A DNA stretch of 64,000 bases from Nocardioides anomalus. GTDB lineage: Bacteria > Actinomycetota > Actinomycetes > Propionibacteriales > Nocardioidaceae. Position 1 is the first letter of the stretch. Each line of letters opens with the position of its first letter. Shown here piece after piece: positions 9,679 through 19,699 of the stretch. Position numbers and translations under genes: made by a program. Under the pieces are notes generated by a model. The model was not told the DNA's origin. It saw nothing but the letters and a program-made list of their open reading frames with translations, and searched no databases. The stretch is from the NCBI RefSeq assembly GCF_011046535.1, contig NZ_CP049257.1, positions 4,650,001 through 4,714,000 of the forward strand, given 5' to 3'.

Positions 9679-11043
9679 GTGCCGCAGGACCCAGCCGAGG
9701 AGCGCGCCGCGCAGGCGCTCGAGACCGCCGAGATCACGGCGACGCTCGACCTGGCGCTGCGCATCGGCGAGCTGCTGCTCTCGTCCGGCGCGGGCGCCAG
9801 CGACGTGAGCGCGGCGATGCAGAACGTCGCGCGGGCGTGCGGGCTGCGGGGTGGGTTCACGGCGGACGTGACGTTCACCGAGCTGACGGTGGCGCACCAG
9901 CCGGCGCCGGAGCGGCCGGCGATCGTGCAGCTGCGGCAGGTGCGCTACCGCACGGTGGACTACGGCGACCTGACGGGCGTGGACCACCTGCTGCGCGAGC
10001 TGGCCGACGGGCGGCTGGACCGGGCGGGGGCGACGGCGCGGCTCAACGCGATCACGTCGACGGGGCACAGCCGGCCGCGGTGGTCGGTGTCGGCGGCGCT
10101 GGCGGTGATGGGCGGCGGGGTGGCACTCGTGCTCGGCGGTGACGGGGTCGTGGTGCTCGTGGCCGCGCTGGCGGCGGTGCTGGTCGACGTGCTCCAGCAG
10201 CGGATGGGCCGGCGGCGGCTGCCGGCGTTCTACCAGCAGGTCGCCGGCGGGCTGCTGGCCACGCTCATCGCGGTGGCGGTCGCGGCGACACCGGCCGACG
10301 TGTCACCGAGCCTGGTCATCTCCACGAGCATCGTGCTGCTGCTGGCGGGCGTGAACTTCCTCGGCGCCATCCAGGACGCACTCACCGGCTTCCCGGTCAC
10401 GGCCAACGCCCGGATGCTGGAGGCCTTCCTGGCCACGGCGGGGATCGTGGCCGGGGTGAGCGGCGGCCTCCAGGTGGCCGAGCTCGCCGGCGTCGAGCTC
10501 GGGACGGTGACGCCCGGCGCGACCTCGATCGCGGACCTGCCGGCGATGGTCGCCGGCGGCGCGCTGGCGGCGGGGGCCTACGCGTTCTCGGCGTACGCCC
10601 CCGCGCGCTCGATCGGCGCCATCGCCCTGGTCGCGGGCGCCGCCATCGCGGTGTACGCCGTCGCGCTGGAGCGCGGGGTCAGCACGGCGTGGTCGTCGGC
10701 GCTGGCCGCGGTGCTGCTCGGCTTCCTCAGCTACCCGGTCGCCGCGCGGGTGCGCATCCCCTCACTGGTCGTCGTGGCGGCCGGCATCACGCCGTTCCTG
10801 CCGGGCCTGTCGATCTACCGCGGCCTCACGCTCGTCGGCAGCGAGCCGAGCGCCGCGCTGCTGGCCATGGCCACGGCGGCGGGCATCGCGATCTCGCTCA
10901 GCTCCGGCGCGATCCTGGGGGAGTACGCCGCCCAACCCGTACGCCGGGAGGCCCACCGCCTCGAGAACCGGCTGGCCAACCCGCGGCTGGTGGGCCCGCA
11001 CCGCGTGCACCGTCCCCGCGTGCGTCGGCGCCGGCAGGGCTAG
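9679..11043 (+). CDS. ThrE-type threonine/serine exporter
   Basis: 454 residues from GTG. The N-terminal soluble half (ALRIGELLLSSGAGASDVSAAMQNVARACGL, the conserved ThrE domain) is followed by about ten hydrophobic segments from residue 135 onward. These include a GxxQDALTGFPVTANARMLEA segment, as in Corynebacterium ThrE (ThrE_2 at the C-terminus). Such proteins export L-threonine and L-serine by proton-motive force. Next to a C1/glycine catabolic cluster it could vent serine made from glycine plus methylene-H4F; this is inference. No clear ribosome-binding site precedes the chosen GTG, so the start carries some doubt. Confidence 0.85.
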   Translation: MPQDPAEERAAQALETAEITATLDLALRIGELLLSSGAGASDVSAAMQNVARACGLRGGFTADVTFTELTVAHQPAPERPAIVQLRQVRYRTVDYGDLTGVDHLLRELADGRLDRAGATARLNAITSTGHSRPRWSVSAALAVMGGGVALVLGGDGVVVLVAALAAVLVDVLQQRMGRRRLPAFYQQVAGGLLATLIAVAVAATPADVSPSLVISTSIVLLLAGVNFLGAIQDALTGFPVTANARMLEAFLATAGIVAGVSGGLQVAELAGVELGTVTPGATSIADLPAMVAGGALAAGAYAFSAYAPARSIGAIALVAGAAIAVYAVALERGVSTAWSSALAAVLLGFLSYPVAARVRIPSLVVVAAGITPFLPGLSIYRGLTLVGSEPSAALLAMATAAGIAISLSSGAILGEYAAQPVRREAHRLENRLANPRLVGPHRVHRPRVRRRRQG

Positions 11044-11052
11044 CCTCCAGCC

Positions 11053-11562
11053 GTGGCCACCTTCGTCCTCACCGTCCTGGGCGACGACCGGCCCGGGCTG
11101 GTCTCCGCGCTCTCGGCGACGATCACCGCCCACGGCGCGAGCTGGGAGCGCAGTCAGCTCGCGCAGCTCGCCGGCAAGTTCGCCGGCATCGTCGTGGTGC
11201 GCGTGCCCGACGACCGCCACGACGCGCTGGTCGCCGAGCTCGCCGCGCTCGAGGGGCTGCAGGTCGCCACCGAGCGCAGCGAGCGGGTCGTCACCGGCGA
11301 GACGAGCTTCTTCCTCCTCGAGCTGCTCGGCGACGACCGGCCGGGCATCGTCGCCGAGATCTCGTCGGCGCTCGCGGAGGCCGGCGTGAGCATCGAGGAG
11401 CTCACGACCGACGTCCGCGAGGCGCCGCACGCGGGCGGCATGCTGTTCGAGGCGCGCGCGCTGCTCGACGTGCCGGCCGGCGCCACCCAGGACGACGTCC
11501 AGGCCGTCCTCGAGGGCCTCGCCGACGAGCTGATGGTCGAGCTCAGGCTCTCGGAGCAGTAG
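11053..11562 (+). CDS. Double ACT-domain protein (GcvR-like)
   Basis: 169 residues made of two ACT domains (about 3-75 and 85-165), each starting with the same VLGDDRPGLVSALSATI / LLGDDRPGIVAEISSAL motif. This is the architecture of GcvR, the glycine-cleavage-system accessory regulator, and of stand-alone amino-acid sensors. It lacks any enzyme domain. A TAGCCT box at 11041-11046 lies 6 bp before the GTG, so the mRNA is probably leaderless; the box includes the thrE stop codon. A ligand such as glycine or serine is a guess from context. It is convergent with the MMPL gene (20-bp overlap). Confidence 0.85.
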   Translation: MATFVLTVLGDDRPGLVSALSATITAHGASWERSQLAQLAGKFAGIVVVRVPDDRHDALVAELAALEGLQVATERSERVVTGETSFFLLELLGDDRPGIVAEISSALAEAGVSIEELTTDVREAPHAGGMLFEARALLDVPAGATQDDVQAVLEGLADELMVELRLSEQ

Positions 11563-13774
11563 TCGCCAGCTCCGGCGCGGGCGCCGGGTCCAGCCGTGCG
11601 CCGAGCCGCTCGCCCTCGATGTCGAGGTCGGGCACGAGCCGGTCCAGCCACCTCGGGAGCCACCAGATCCGCTCGCCGACGATGGCCATCACCGCGGGCA
11701 CGATCGTCATCCGGACCAGCAGCGCGTCGGCGAGCACGCCGACCGCGAGCGCGAAGCCGATGGTCTTGAGGATGACGTCGTCGGTGAGCGCGAAGCCGGC
11801 GAAGACGCCGATCATGATGACCGCCGCCGCCACGACCACGCGGGCGCTGTGCGCGAAGCCGTCGACGACCGCGCGGCGGGCCGGGGTGCCGTGGACGTAC
11901 GCCTCGCGCATCCGGGTCACCAGGAAGACCTCGTAGTCCATGGCCAGCCCGAACAGGATGCCGGTCAGCAGGATCGGCAGCAGGAACAGCACGGGCGCCG
12001 TGGTGTCGAGGCCCAGCAGCGAGCCGAGCCAGCCCCACTGGAAGACCGCCACGGTCGCGCCCAGCGAGACCCCGACCGAGAGCAGGAAGCCGAGCGCCGC
12101 CTTGAGCGGCACCCACAGCGAGCGGAAGACGACCACCAGCAGGATGAAGGCGAGCCCCACCACGACCGCGAGGTAGAGCGGGAAGACCGAGCTCAGCTCG
12201 TTGGAGATGTCGACGCCGACCGCGGTCTGGCCGGTGACCAGGGCCCGCGCACCGGTGTCGTCGGGCAGGTCGGCGACGGCGGTGCGCAGGTCCGCGACCA
12301 GCTGCTTGGTCGCCTCGTCGGAGGGCCCGGAGCCTGGTACGACGGTGATGGTGGCGTACCCGACCGCGGCCAGCTGCTCCGGCGTCACGGCGCTCGGCAC
12401 CACCGTCGCGATGTCGGAGCCGCTGCGTGCGGCCAGCGCGGAGATGTCGGCCGTGGCGGTGGCCAGGGCCGCGCCCGGGTCGGCCGCGCGGGCCGTGTCG
12501 ACGACCACGAGGAGCGGGCCGTTGGCGCCGGCGCCGAAGTGGTCCGCGATGAGGTCGTAGGCCACGCGGGCGTCGCTGCCGACCGGCTTGCTGGCGTCGT
12601 CGGGCAGGGCCAGCTGCATGGACGCGACCGGCAGCGCGGCGACCGCCGCGAGACCCACCCCGGCGACGAGCGCCTTCCAGCGGTGCCGGCTGACCAGCTC
12701 GGCCCAGCGGCGGCCGTTGGTGCGCTGGGTCTCGTCCTCCGGGTCGCGGTCCGCCGCGGCGGTCAGCCGACCGGAGGTCACCCGGCGCCCGGCGAAGCCG
12801 AGCAGCGCGGGCAGCAGGGTGAGCGCGATGAGCACGGCGAGCGCGACGGTGAACGCGCCGCCGAGGCCCATCTGGGTCAGGAAGCCGACGCCGCACACCG
12901 ACAGCCCGGCCAGCGCGATGATCACCGTCAGCCCGGCGAACACGACGGCCGAGCCCGCCGTACCGACCGCGCGGCCGGCGGCCTCCTCCAGAGGCCGGCC
13001 GAGCCGGACCTCGTGGCGGTAGCGCGACATGATGAAGAGTGCGTAGTCGATGCCGACGGCCAGGCCGAGCATGGTGCCGAGCGCGGGCGTGGTGGAGCCG
13101 AGCTCGACGAAGCCGCTGAGGGTGCTGATGGACAGCGCGCCCACGCCCACGCCGACCAGCGCCGTGAGCAGCGGCATGCCGGCCGCGACGAGGGAGCCGA
13201 AGGTCAGCGCCAGCACCACCAGCGCGACGCCGATGCCGACGAGCTCGGCCAGCGGCGGCTCGAAGTCGCCCGCGAGCGCGTCGCCGCCGATGGCGACGCG
13301 CAGCCCGGCCGCCTCGGCCGCGTCCTTCGCGTCCTCGAGCGCGGTCTTGTCCGCGGCCGGCAGGTCGACCGCGGTCACGGTGTAGCCCACGGTGGCGTAG
13401 CCGACCCGTCCGTCCTGCGACAGCGTCCCGCCCGTGAACGGGTCGGTCACGCTCTGCGCCGCGCCGCCCTGGAGGGAGGCGAGCGCGTCGGTCACCGCGC
13501 CGCGGTACGCCGGGTCGCCGAGCGACGCGCCCTCCGGCGCCTCGAAGACCACCCGGGCCGTCGCGCCGTCCGGCGAGGCGTCCGGCGTGCGCTGCTCGAT
13601 GAGCTCGAACGCCTGCGTCGACTCGATCCCGTCCAGCTCGAAGTCGTCGCTGGTCTGCCCCGCCAGCGTCGCCGAGCCGACCGCCAGGGCGGCCAGCAGC
13701 AGCACCCACGCCGCCGCCACCACCCTCCGGTGCAGGAACGACCACCGGCCGAGCCGGAACAGGTGCCACGCCAT
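11543..13774 (-). CDS. MMPL-family RND transporter
   Basis: 743 residues. Twelve hydrophobic segments are arranged as two RND halves: a first TM helix, a periplasmic loop (about 40-170) and TM2-6, then a second loop (about 370-530) and TM8-12. The MMPL signatures GLAVGIDYALFIMSRYRHE and GLAMDYEVFLVTRMREAY carry the intramembrane Asp/Tyr proton-relay residues in each half. Such proteins export lipids or hydrophobic drugs. The ATG at 13774 has GGAGGG upstream. The TetR gene at 13881 is divergent across a 106-bp gap with two GGAC-N6-GTCC sites, so the pair looks like an efflux pump and its repressor. Confidence 0.92.
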   Translation of the reverse strand: MAWHLFRLGRWSFLHRRVVAAAWVLLLAALAVGSATLAGQTSDDFELDGIESTQAFELIEQRTPDASPDGATARVVFEAPEGASLGDPAYRGAVTDALASLQGGAAQSVTDPFTGGTLSQDGRVGYATVGYTVTAVDLPAADKTALEDAKDAAEAAGLRVAIGGDALAGDFEPPLAELVGIGVALVVLALTFGSLVAAGMPLLTALVGVGVGALSISTLSGFVELGSTTPALGTMLGLAVGIDYALFIMSRYRHEVRLGRPLEEAAGRAVGTAGSAVVFAGLTVIIALAGLSVCGVGFLTQMGLGGAFTVALAVLIALTLLPALLGFAGRRVTSGRLTAAADRDPEDETQRTNGRRWAELVSRHRWKALVAGVGLAAVAALPVASMQLALPDDASKPVGSDARVAYDLIADHFGAGANGPLLVVVDTARAADPGAALATATADISALAARSGSDIATVVPSAVTPEQLAAVGYATITVVPGSGPSDEATKQLVADLRTAVADLPDDTGARALVTGQTAVGVDISNELSSVFPLYLAVVVGLAFILLVVVFRSLWVPLKAALGFLLSVGVSLGATVAVFQWGWLGSLLGLDTTAPVLFLLPILLTGILFGLAMDYEVFLVTRMREAYVHGTPARRAVVDGFAHSARVVVAAAVIMIGVFAGFALTDDVILKTIGFALAVGVLADALLVRMTIVPAVMAIVGERIWWLPRWLDRLVPDLDIEGERLGARLDPAPAPELATTAPRA

Positions 13775-13798
13775 CGCTGTGCCCTCCGTCACACAAAC

Positions 13799-13851
13799 GG
13801 ACTCGAAGGTCCGGTTAGCTGCACGGTACCCACATCCGGACCCGCGAGTCC
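13799..13851. promoter_or_regulatory. Two TetR-type operator sites between MMPL and tetR
   Basis: GGACTCGAAGGTCC (13799-13812) and GGACCCGCGAGTCC (13838-13851) both have the form GGAC-N6-GTCC. They are also nearly perfect inverted repeats of one another (16-bp arms with two mismatches, 21 bp apart). They lie in the divergent promoter gap, as expected for a TetR repressor controlling itself and the pump. Confidence 0.6.
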
Positions 13852-13880
13852 ACTTGCGGCGGAGTGACGTCTGCCGCACG

Positions 13881-14465
13881 ATGTGCGCCATGGCGGGGAG
13901 CGCACCGGCGGACACCGACTGGTCCGAGCGCCGCTCGGACGCGCGCCGCAACCACGAGCGCGTGCTGGCCGCCGCCGTCGAGGTCTTCACCGAGCACGGC
14001 CTGGACGCGACCATCCCCCAGATCGCCGAGCGCGCCGGCGTCGGCAAGGCCACCGTCTACCGCAGCTACCCGACCAAGGCCGACCTGGTCCGGGCGATCG
14101 CCATGGTCCACATCGGCTGGCTGCGCGAGCTGATCGTCCAGGCGGCCGCCGACGCCGAGACCGACGCGTACGCCGCCCTCCAGGCCCTCCTCGAGGCCGT
14201 CACCACCCGCCTGGCCACCGACCGGCTGATGGCCGACGTGCTGAACACCGTCGACGACCTCGAGGAGGACCCCCAGCTCGCCCAGACCGGCGAGCGACTC
14301 CTCGACCTGGCCAAGGAGCAGGGCACCCTGCGCGAGGACGCCACGATGACCGACATCACCGTGCTCGTCGCCGGCTTCGCCCACAGCCTCACCGAGCTCG
14401 AGGTCACCGACCCTGCCGTCTGGCGCCGCTACGCCATGCTCACGCTGGCGGCACTGCGACGCTGA
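13881..14465 (+). CDS. TetR-family repressor, probably of the MMPL pump
   Basis: 194 residues from the ATG at 13881; a second in-frame ATG at 13890 is equally possible and neither has a good ribosome-binding site. The N-terminal HTH is classical TetR (VFTEHGLDATIPQIAERAGVGKATVYRSYPTKADLV, about 35-70). The C-terminal helical ligand domain is diverse, as usual. Divergent placement from the MMPL transporter and the paired palindromes between them support a local repressor role. Ligand unknown. Confidence 0.87.
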   Translation: MCAMAGSAPADTDWSERRSDARRNHERVLAAAVEVFTEHGLDATIPQIAERAGVGKATVYRSYPTKADLVRAIAMVHIGWLRELIVQAAADAETDAYAALQALLEAVTTRLATDRLMADVLNTVDDLEEDPQLAQTGERLLDLAKEQGTLREDATMTDITVLVAGFAHSLTELEVTDPAVWRRYAMLTLAALRR

Positions 14466-14501
14466 ACGTCGGCGGGCGAGCGCTGTTGTAGCGTGCCCGC
14501 C

Positions 14502-15287
14502 ATGCCGGCGACCAGCGACACCGAGGCGGCGCCGGCGTCCGTGCAGAGCGTCGACCGGGCGCTGACGATCCTCGAGCTGCTGGCCCGTGACGGCGAGGCG
14601 GGGGTGACCGAGATCGCGGCCGATCTCGGGGTGCACAAGTCGACGGCGTTCCGGCTGCTGGCCACGCTCGAGGCGCACCGGCTGGTGGAGCAGGACGGCG
14701 AGCGGGGGCGCTACCGGCTGGGGGTCGGCAACCTGCGGCTGGCGGGGGCGACGACGGCGCGGCTGGACCTGGTGACCGAGGCGCGGCCGGTGTGCCGGCA
14801 GCTGGCGGCGGACACGGGCGAGACGGTCAACATCACGGTGCGCAGCGAGACCAGCGCGCTCTACCTCGACCAGGTGGCGGGGGGCAGCGCGGTGCAGAGC
14901 CACAACTGGGTGGGCCAGCACATCCCGCTGCACGCGACCAGCAACGGCAAGGTGCTGCTGAGCGAGCTGAGCGACGCCGAGCTCAAGGAGGCGGTGCGCG
15001 CGCTGCCGCGGGTCACCGACGCCACGGTGACGAGCCGGGCCAAGCTCAAGGCGGACCTCCAGGAGGTCCGCGAGCTCGGGTACGCCGTCGTGGTGGACGA
15101 GCTCGAGGTCGGGCTGACGGCGGCGGCGGCGCCGATCCGCAGCGCGCACGGCGACGTGATCGCCTCGATCAGCGTCAGCGGGCCGACGTACCGCCTCGAC
15201 GACGCCAAGGTCGAGCGGGTCGTGCCGCAGCTGGTCGCGGCGGCGGAGGAGATCTCGCACCGGCTGGGCTGGGGCGAGCGGACATGA
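14502..15287 (+). CDS. IclR-family regulator of the choline/betaine operon
   Basis: 261 residues: winged HTH (about 12-75; VTEIAADLGVHKSTAFRLLATLE) and IclR effector domain (LGYAVVVDELEVGLTAAAAPI). A TAGCGT -10 box (14489-14494) ends 7 bp before the ATG, so a leaderless transcript is likely; a GTG at 14493 is the alternative start. The gene lies directly upstream of, and on the same strand as, the betaine-aldehyde dehydrogenase operon. Tandem GTTGCG-N5-CGCAAC palindromes lie in the 149-bp gap between them, and a third copy precedes the dimethylglycine gene at 25757. It is the best candidate for binding these sites. Confidence 0.9.
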   Translation: MPATSDTEAAPASVQSVDRALTILELLARDGEAGVTEIAADLGVHKSTAFRLLATLEAHRLVEQDGERGRYRLGVGNLRLAGATTARLDLVTEARPVCRQLAADTGETVNITVRSETSALYLDQVAGGSAVQSHNWVGQHIPLHATSNGKVLLSELSDAELKEAVRALPRVTDATVTSRAKLKADLQEVRELGYAVVVDELEVGLTAAAAPIRSAHGDVIASISVSGPTYRLDDAKVERVVPQLVAAAEEISHRLGWGERT

Positions 15288-15341
15288 CCCGCTGGGGCCA
15301 TGGACACATGACACGGGTTGGTCAAGACGGCGGGCCACCCC

Positions 15342-15419
15342 TTGACGTGGGCCGGAACACGGGGCATGTTCCGCACAAGACCCGTTGCGGGATCCGCAAT
15401 TGGTTGCGTCGTCCGCAAC
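15342..15419 (+). promoter_or_regulatory. Promoter and tandem operators of the betaine-aldehyde dehydrogenase operon
   Basis: TTGACG at 15342-15347 with CATGTT 17 bp downstream is a possible promoter. Overlapping it is GGAACA-N7-TGTTCC (15354-15372). Two 17-bp palindromes follow, GTTGCGGGATCCGCAAT (15384-15400) and GTTGCGTCGTCCGCAAC (15403-15419), offset by 19 bp. The second type recurs at 25717, and GTTCC elements recur at 7096 and 25698. This indicates common control of the three promoters by the two IclR proteins. Confidence 0.6.
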
Positions 15420-15436
15420 ACTGAGAGGGACACCGG

Positions 15437-16906
15437 GTGCCTGACCTCTACGTCGACGGAGCGTGGGTCAGCGCGCTCGCAGGCGGCCGCCGGACCATCG
15501 CGTGCCCGGCGGACGCGACGGTCGTGGCCGAGGTCGACGAGGCCGGCCCGGAGGACACCGAGCGCGCCATCGGGGCGGCGCACCGCGCGTTCCACGACGG
15601 ACCGTGGCCGCAGACCAGCGCGCGCGAGCGCGGCGACCTGCTGCTGCGCGTGGCCGACCTGCTCCAGCGCGACACCGAGGCGGTGGCCGCGGCCGAGTCC
15701 GGCGACACCGGCAAGCGCCTGGTCGAGAGCCGGTACGACGTGGCCGACGTGGTCAGCGTCTTCCGCCACTACGGCCGGATCGCGGCCGAGGACTCCGGCC
15801 GGGTGGTCGACACCGGCAACCCCGACGTGCTCAGCCGGATCGTGCACGAGCCGATCGGCGTCTGCGGGCTCATCGCGCCGTGGAACTACCCGCTGCTGCA
15901 GGCCAGCTGGAAGGTCGCCCCGTGCCTGGCCGCCGGCAACACCTTCGTGCTCAAGCCGAGCGAGCTGACGCCCAGCACGAGCATCCACCTGATGCGGATC
16001 CTCGAGGAGGCCGGCCTGCCCGCGGGCGTCGGCAACCTCGTCCTCGGCGCCGGCCCGCAGGCGGCCGCGCTGCTGAGCAGCGACCCGCGCGTGGATCTGG
16101 TCAGCTTCACCGGCGGCCTGGTCACCGGCCGGGTGGTGATGGCCGAGGCCGCGAAGACGGTCAAGAAGGTCGCCCTCGAGCTCGGCGGCAAGAACCCCAA
16201 CATCGTCTTCGCCGACGCCGACCTCGAGGTGGCGCTGGACTACGCGCTCACCGCGGTCTTCCTGCACTCCGGCCAGGTCTGTTCGGCCGGCGCCCGCCTG
16301 CTGGTCGAGGAGAGCGTGCACGACCGGTTCGTCGACGCGCTGGTCGACCGCGCCAAGGCCATCCGCCTCGGCGGACCTCATGACGACAAGGCCGAGACCG
16401 GCCCGCTCATCAGCGCCCAGCACCGCGACAAGGTGGCGGCGTACGTCGCCCGCGGGCTCGAGGAGGGCGCCACGCTGCGCTGCGGTGGCCAGGCGCCCGA
16501 CGAAGAGGCCCTGCAGAGCGGCTACTACTTCCTGCCCACCATCCTCGACGGCGTCCGCAGCGAGATGAGCGTGGCCCAGGACGAGTCCTTCGGCCCGGTG
16601 CTCACCGTCGAGACGTTCAGCGGCGAGGACGAGGCGGTCGCGATCGCCAACGACAGCATCTACGGCCTGGCCGGCGCGGTGTGGACCCAGGACGCCGGCA
16701 AGGCCCAGCGCGTCGCGGGCCGGCTGCGCATGGGCACGGTCTGGATCAACGACTACCACCCCTACGTGCCGCAGGCCGAGTGGGGCGGCTACAAGCAGTC
16801 CGGCGTGGGCCGCGAGCTCGGCCGGGCCGGGCTGGAGGAGTACCGCGAGACCAAGCACGTCTGGCACAACATCCGGCCGGCCGAGCAGCGCTGGTTCCAG
16901 GGATAG
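15437..16906 (+). CDS. betB: Betaine-aldehyde dehydrogenase
   Basis: 489 residues, NAD-dependent aldehyde dehydrogenase. It carries [29 protein letters not shown] (cofactor binding), [16 protein letters not shown] (general-base Glu) and [14 protein letters not shown] (catalytic Cys); it ends with [14 protein letters not shown]. The FTGG form, where most ALDHs have FTGS, is a small deviation. Together with the GMC gene 13 bp downstream it completes oxidation of choline to glycine betaine. GTG at 15437 is preceded by GAGAGGGA. It is first of a six-gene run (aldehyde dehydrogenase, GMC, ABC ATPase, permease, binding protein, BCCT). Confidence 0.9.
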   Translation: MPDLYVDGAWVSALAGGRRTIACPADATVVAEVDEAGPEDTERAIGAAHRAFHDGPWPQTSARERGDLLLRVADLLQRDTEAVAAAESGDTGKRLVESRYDVADVVSVFRHYGRIAAEDSGRVVDTGNPDVLSRIVHEPIGVCGLIAPWNYPLLQASWKVAPCLAAGNTFVLKPSELTPSTSIHLMRILEEAGLPAGVGNLVLGAGPQAAALLSSDPRVDLVSFTGGLVTGRVVMAEAAKTVKKVALELGGKNPNIVFADADLEVALDYALTAVFLHSGQVCSAGARLLVEESVHDRFVDALVDRAKAIRLGGPHDDKAETGPLISAQHRDKVAAYVARGLEEGATLRCGGQAPDEEALQSGYYFLPTILDGVRSEMSVAQDESFGPVLTVETFSGEDEAVAIANDSIYGLAGAVWTQDAGKAQRVAGRLRMGTVWINDYHPYVPQAEWGGYKQSGVGRELGRAGLEEYRETKHVWHNIRPAEQRWFQG

Positions 16907-16919
16907 GGGACGCACCGAC

Positions 16920-18626
16920 ATGGCGAGGGACCGGTACGACGTCGTGATCGTCGGGGGCGGCTCCGCCGGCTGCGCCCTGGCCAACCGCCTCTCGGCCGAC
17001 CCGGGCACCAGCGTGCTGGTCCTCGAGGCCGGGCACTCCGACTGGCGCATCGACCCGTTCATCCACATGCCGGCCGCGCTGCCGTTCCCGATCGGCAGCC
17101 GGCTCTACGACTGGCGCTACGAGACCGACCCCGAGCCGCACATGAACGGCCGCAAGGTCTTCCACGCCCGCGGCAAGGTGCTCGGCGGCTCCTCGAGCAT
17201 CAACGGGATGATCTTCCAGCGCGGCAACCCGATGGACTACGAGCGCTGGGCGGCCGAGCCGGGGATGAAGGAGTGGGACTACGCCCACTGCCTGCCCTAC
17301 TTCAAGCGCATGGAGACCTGCCTGGCCGGCGCCGACGACTGGCGAGGCGGCGACGGCCCGCTGGTCCTCGAGCGCGGCCCGGCACAGAACCCGCTCTTCC
17401 ACGCCTTCTTCGACGCCGTCCAGGAGGCGGGCTACCACCTCACCGACGACGTCAACGGCTACCGCCAGGAGGGGTTCGCGCGCTTCGACCGCAACCTGCA
17501 CCGAGGCCGGAGGCTCTCGGCCGCCCGCGCGTACCTCCACCCGGTCCGGCACCGCAAGAACCTCGACGTCGAGACCCTGGCCATGGCCACGAAGGTCCGC
17601 TTCCAGGGCAAGCGCGCGGTCGGCGTCGACTACGTCCGCGGCGGCCGGCTCAAGCGCAGCGTGCAGGCCGGCGAGGTCATCCTCAGCGGCGGCGCGATCA
17701 ACAGCCCGCAGCTGCTCCAGCTCTCCGGCGTCGGCGACGAGACCCTGCTGCGCAACCTCGGCATCGACGTCGTCCACCACTCGCCCGGCGTGGGCGAGAA
17801 CCTCCAGGACCACCTCGAGGTCTACGTCCAGTACGCGTCCAAGCAGCCCGTCTCGATCTCCGAGGGCCTGAAGTGGAGCAAGCGGCCCGGCATCGCGTGG
17901 AACTGGCTGGTCCACCGCAAGGGCCTCGGCGCCACCAACCACTTCGAGGGCGGCGGGTTCGCGCGCTCCAACGACGACGTGCGCTGGCCCAACCTGATGT
18001 TCCACTTCCTCCCGGTCGCCATCCGCTACGACGGCACCGCGCCGACCGAGGGCCACGGCTACCAGGTGCACATCGGCCCGATGTACGCCGACACCCGCGG
18101 CTGGGTGCGCATCAAGAGCACCGACCCGAAGGTGCACCCGTCGATGCAGTTCAACTACCTGTCCACCGAGACCGACCGGCGCGAGTGGGTCGAGGCGATC
18201 CGCGTGGCCCGTGACATCCTCAACCAGCCCGCCTTCGCGCCGTACAACGACGGCGAGCTCTCGCCCGGCCTGCAGGTCGACACCGACGAGCAGATCCTTG
18301 ACTGGGTCCGCGCCGACGCCGAGACCGCACTGCACCCGTCCTGCACCGCCGCGATGGGCGTGGAGGAGATGTCGGTGGTCGACCCGGCCACGATGCGCGT
18401 GCACGGCGTGGAGGGGCTGCGCGTCGTCGACGCCTCGGTCTTCCCGTTCGTGACCAACGGCAACATCTACGCCCCGACGATGATGGTCGCCGAGAAGGCC
18501 GCCGACCTGATCGCCGGCAACACGCCGCTGCCGCCCGCCGACGTGCCGTGGTACCGCCACGGCGACGGCAGCCCCCTCTACCCTCCCGGAGACCCGCGCA
18601 ACGAGCAGACCGAGGAGTCCTCATGA
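16920..18626 (+). CDS. betA: GMC-family choline dehydrogenase
   Basis: 568 residues. The N-terminal FAD motif is [20 protein letters not shown]. The GMC signatures are [27 protein letters not shown] and [16 protein letters not shown], and the C-terminal block HPSCTAAMG...[28 protein letters not shown] carries the active-site His-Asn pair. This matches BetA-type choline dehydrogenases in length and motifs; other GMC alcohol dehydrogenases look similar. The placement between betaine-aldehyde dehydrogenase and betaine transport genes makes choline the likely substrate. Its stop overlaps the ABC ATPase start by 4 bp (ATGA). Confidence 0.88.
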   Translation: MARDRYDVVIVGGGSAGCALANRLSADPGTSVLVLEAGHSDWRIDPFIHMPAALPFPIGSRLYDWRYETDPEPHMNGRKVFHARGKVLGGSSSINGMIFQRGNPMDYERWAAEPGMKEWDYAHCLPYFKRMETCLAGADDWRGGDGPLVLERGPAQNPLFHAFFDAVQEAGYHLTDDVNGYRQEGFARFDRNLHRGRRLSAARAYLHPVRHRKNLDVETLAMATKVRFQGKRAVGVDYVRGGRLKRSVQAGEVILSGGAINSPQLLQLSGVGDETLLRNLGIDVVHHSPGVGENLQDHLEVYVQYASKQPVSISEGLKWSKRPGIAWNWLVHRKGLGATNHFEGGGFARSNDDVRWPNLMFHFLPVAIRYDGTAPTEGHGYQVHIGPMYADTRGWVRIKSTDPKVHPSMQFNYLSTETDRREWVEAIRVARDILNQPAFAPYNDGELSPGLQVDTDEQILDWVRADAETALHPSCTAAMGVEEMSVVDPATMRVHGVEGLRVVDASVFPFVTNGNIYAPTMMVAEKAADLIAGNTPLPPADVPWYRHGDGSPLYPPGDPRNEQTEESS

Positions 18627-19699
18627 CCGCGACCGAGACCGAGGCGAGCAGCACCACGACGACCGGAGGGGACGCGGCGCTGTCGGTGCGCCACCTCTGG
18701 AAGATCTTCGGCAAGGGCGCCGAGTCGATCATCGGCACGCCCGACGCGGACCTCTCGCGCGCGGAGCTCAAGGAGAAGACCGGCTGCGTGGTCGGCGTCA
18801 AGGACGTCGGCTTCGACGTCGCCCCCGGCGAGGTCTTCGTCGTGATGGGGCTCTCGGGCTCCGGCAAGTCCACGCTGATCCGCACCCTCACCCGGCTCAT
18901 CGAGCCGACGGCCGGCGAGGTCGTCATCGACGGCCACGACATCGTCAAGGCCAGCGAGAGCGAGCTGCGCGACCTGCGCCGCAAGCACACCTCAATGGTC
19001 TTCCAGCACTTCGGGCTGCTCCCGCACCGCCAGGTCCTCGACAACGTCGCCTACGGCCTCGAGGTGCGCGGCGTCGGCAAGAAGGAGCGCCGGGCGCGCG
19101 CCGGGGAGATCGTCGACCTGGTGGGCCTCACCGGCTACGAGCGCTCTTACCCGGACCAGCTCTCCGGCGGCATGCAGCAGCGCGTGGGGCTGGCCCGGGC
19201 GCTGGCCAACGACCCGTCGCTGCTGCTCTTCGACGAGCCGTTCTCCGCGCTCGACCCGCTCATCCGCCGCGACATGCAGAACGAGGTCATCCGGCTGCAC
19301 CACGAGCTCGGCAAGACCATGGTCTTCATCACCCACGACCTGCAGGAGGCGCTCAAGCTCGGCGACCGCATCCTGATCCTGCGCGACGGCGAGATCGTCC
19401 AGGTCGGTACGCCGCCCGAGGTGGTCGGGGCGCCGGCCGACGACTACGTCCGCGACTTCGTCTCCGACGTGCCCCGCTCGCACGTGCTGACCCTGAAGTG
19501 GGTGATGCGCGACCCGCGGCCCGACGACGACCTCACCGGCTCCACGATGCCCTCGGACACCATCGTGCGGAAGGCGGCCCAGGCGGTGCTGGCCTCCGAC
19601 AAGCCGGTGCGCGTCGTCGAGGACGGCCAGGTCGTGGGCGTCGTCGACGACGAGGAGATCCTGCGCGTGGTCGTCGCCGAAGAGGAAGCGAAGGCGTGA
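18623..19699 (+). CDS. proV: Glycine betaine/proline ABC transporter ATPase
   Basis: 358 residues. A ProV/OpuAA-type N-terminal extension contains LWKIFGKGA. Then come Walker [10 protein letters not shown], the Q-loop [12 protein letters not shown] (typical of osmoprotectant importers), signature [15 protein letters not shown], Walker [21 protein letters not shown] and the switch His in [13 protein letters not shown]. The C-terminal stretch after 270 is a short CBS-like tail ([20 protein letters not shown]). Energises betaine/choline import. It overlaps the preceding and following genes by 4 bp each. Confidence 0.93.
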   Translation: MTATETEASSTTTTGGDAALSVRHLWKIFGKGAESIIGTPDADLSRAELKEKTGCVVGVKDVGFDVAPGEVFVVMGLSGSGKSTLIRTLTRLIEPTAGEVVIDGHDIVKASESELRDLRRKHTSMVFQHFGLLPHRQVLDNVAYGLEVRGVGKKERRARAGEIVDLVGLTGYERSYPDQLSGGMQQRVGLARALANDPSLLLFDEPFSALDPLIRRDMQNEVIRLHHELGKTMVFITHDLQEALKLGDRILILRDGEIVQVGTPPEVVGAPADDYVRDFVSDVPRSHVLTLKWVMRDPRPDDDLTGSTMPSDTIVRKAAQAVLASDKPVRVVEDGQVVGVVDDEEILRVVVAEEEAKA

